This document shows positions 12,647 through 13,282 of a stretch of 13,282 nucleotides of DNA, piece after piece; the stretch's first letter is position 1, and every line of letters begins with the position of its first letter. Below the pieces are notes generated by a model. That model was not told the origin of the DNA, did no database searches, and was given only the letters and a program-made list of their open reading frames with translations. The DNA comes from Candidatus Thorarchaeota archaeon (GTDB lineage Archaea > Asgardarchaeota > Thorarchaeia > Thorarchaeales > Thorarchaeaceae): assembly GCA_016839345.1 (NCBI GenBank), contig JAEOUL010000116.1, positions 1 through 13,282 on the forward strand, in the 5' to 3' direction. Both the position numbers and the translations under genes were made by a program.

Positions 12647-13282
12647 ATGAAAGTTAAGGACCTTCGACGTTATATCAAAACTACTGAGAAGATGGTCGTG
12701 CCTGCCAAGGTTGCGTCCACGACCCAGGGTAGTGGGTTTCTCCGCAAGCTGCCGCTCAGACTCCAGCATTACATCGTCAAAAGAGGAGCGCGCTCCAACC
12801 CGTACATGAGCTTCGTAGTTGAGCCGTACAGTGTGTTTCTTGCCTTTGAGGTCACCGATACTGAAACGGTCGAGCGGTTGTTGCCGCCGAACTACAGCTT
12901 GGTCCCTTCGGCGATGTTCAGCAATACTCCCAAGCGACTGTGCGCGATCGTTAGCGCCTTCAATGTTCACACGAGCGTGTTTTGGGGGAGCCGCGTAGAG
13001 TTCTATCTGATTGCTGAGAACTGCGAAACCGGGCTTCTCTCTTGGGTCATCATTGAGTATGAAAGCAACACGCACAGCTACGACCCGAGCAAGGGGTTCA
13101 TCGCCCCAAGCACTTCGCGTTCTGTAGTCACGACGTCTTACCTGGGAGAGATTATCGTTGATGTCGCGAGCGCAAAGTCCGATAACAGCCTCACCCTCGT
13201 CGCCGATTTAAAGAATAGCGTGCTTCAGGAACTCGATATGCGCCTGTGGATAGAGGGCAACCTTTCGGTAGACTACGGTGGC
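12647..13282 (+). CDS. Incomplete protein, possibly acetoacetate decarboxylase-like fold; atypical composition
   Basis: Open from ATG 12647 to the window edge (212 codons, no stop), so the C-terminus is missing. GAGGA (12636-12640) lies six bases before the ATG. After a basic N-terminus (MKVKDLRRYIKTTEKM) the segment SVFLAFEVTDTETVERLLPP (about 62-81), followed by alternating strand-like stretches and VEFYLIAENC (about 117-126), resembles the beta-barrel opening of acetoacetate decarboxylase-like proteins. This is weak pattern recognition, and the catalytic lysine region cannot be confirmed. No signal peptide or membrane segment is seen. G+C is about 53-60% in sampled 60-base lines, against about 43% in gatE, with more GC-ending codons, which suggests a different origin. 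An antisense frame exists but is a shadow. Confidence 0.6.
   Translation, partial: MKVKDLRRYIKTTEKMVVPAKVASTTQGSGFLRKLPLRLQHYIVKRGARSNPYMSFVVEPYSVFLAFEVTDTETVERLLPPNYSLVPSAMFSNTPKRLCAIVSAFNVHTSVFWGSRVEFYLIAENCETGLLSWVIIEYESNTHSYDPSKGFIAPSTSRSVVTTSYLGEIIVDVASAKSDNSLTLVADLKNSVLQELDMRLWIEGNLSVDYGG

Noticed and set aside
12629..13075. Minus-strand open frame of 148 codons
   Set aside because: It is antisense to the SD-led plus-strand frame that stays open from 12647 to the window edge; the G+C-rich sequence makes stops rare on both strands, and its product has no recognisable domain.
1..13282. CRISPR array, transposase, rRNA or riboswitch
   Set aside because: No regularly spaced repeats, transposase motifs, rRNA sequence or recognisable aptamer were found when reading both strands.

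Overview
The window is archaeal chromosomal DNA. It carries archaea-specific versions of core genes: a PAN proteasome ATPase, TFE, MBF1, alpha-NAC, A-type ATPase subunit D, Taw2 and the GatD/GatE amidotransferase. Promoters are TATA-type and the tRNA genes contain bulge-helix-bulge introns. Base composition is moderate (roughly 40-43% G+C by eye) and SD-led starts are common, several of them not ATG. This fits a mesophilic or moderately thermophilic archaeon. An Asgard-type lineage (for example Thorarchaeia) is possible, but that placement is an inference and no gene here proves it.

Layout. 1-1197 (minus): an ORC/Cdc6-like AAA+ ATPase followed, one base after its stop codon, by a small basic protein cut by the window edge. 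1362-1640 (plus): a divergent three-helix membrane protein. 1706-2341 (plus): an orphan ATPase subunit D, convergent with 2370-4950 (minus), which is a pan-taw2-nac run (protein degradation, wybutosine tRNA modification, nascent-chain factor). Divergent from pan is mbf1 (5127-5714). Then come tfe (5881-6402), a DUF2110 gene (6469-7236) and an S4-FtsJ/TlyA-like methyltransferase (7223-7903), the last two overlapping. Two intron-containing tRNA genes follow, Val(UAC) and Leu(UAA), then a Gdt1/UPF0016 cation transporter (8334-8897), gatD-gatE (8973-12237), an elongator tRNA-Met(CAU) with two introns (12309-12475), and an incomplete gene from 12647 to the window end with clearly higher G+C.

How the genes work together: most of the window concerns information processing and protein quality control (transcription initiation and coactivation, tRNA maturation and charging, rRNA or tRNA methylation, nascent-chain handling, proteasomal unfolding). 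The unusual parts are the uncharacterised ATPase pair at the left edge, the G+C-shifted gene next to tRNA-Met at the right edge, a perfect 11-bp palindrome TTGTANTACAA found three times and only between genes in the first 3.7 kb, a probable CTG start for gatE, a degenerate zinc knuckle in TFE, a Tyr-to-Phe change in the PAN C-terminal motif, and non-canonical tRNA introns. I saw no CRISPR array, transposase or rRNA gene.
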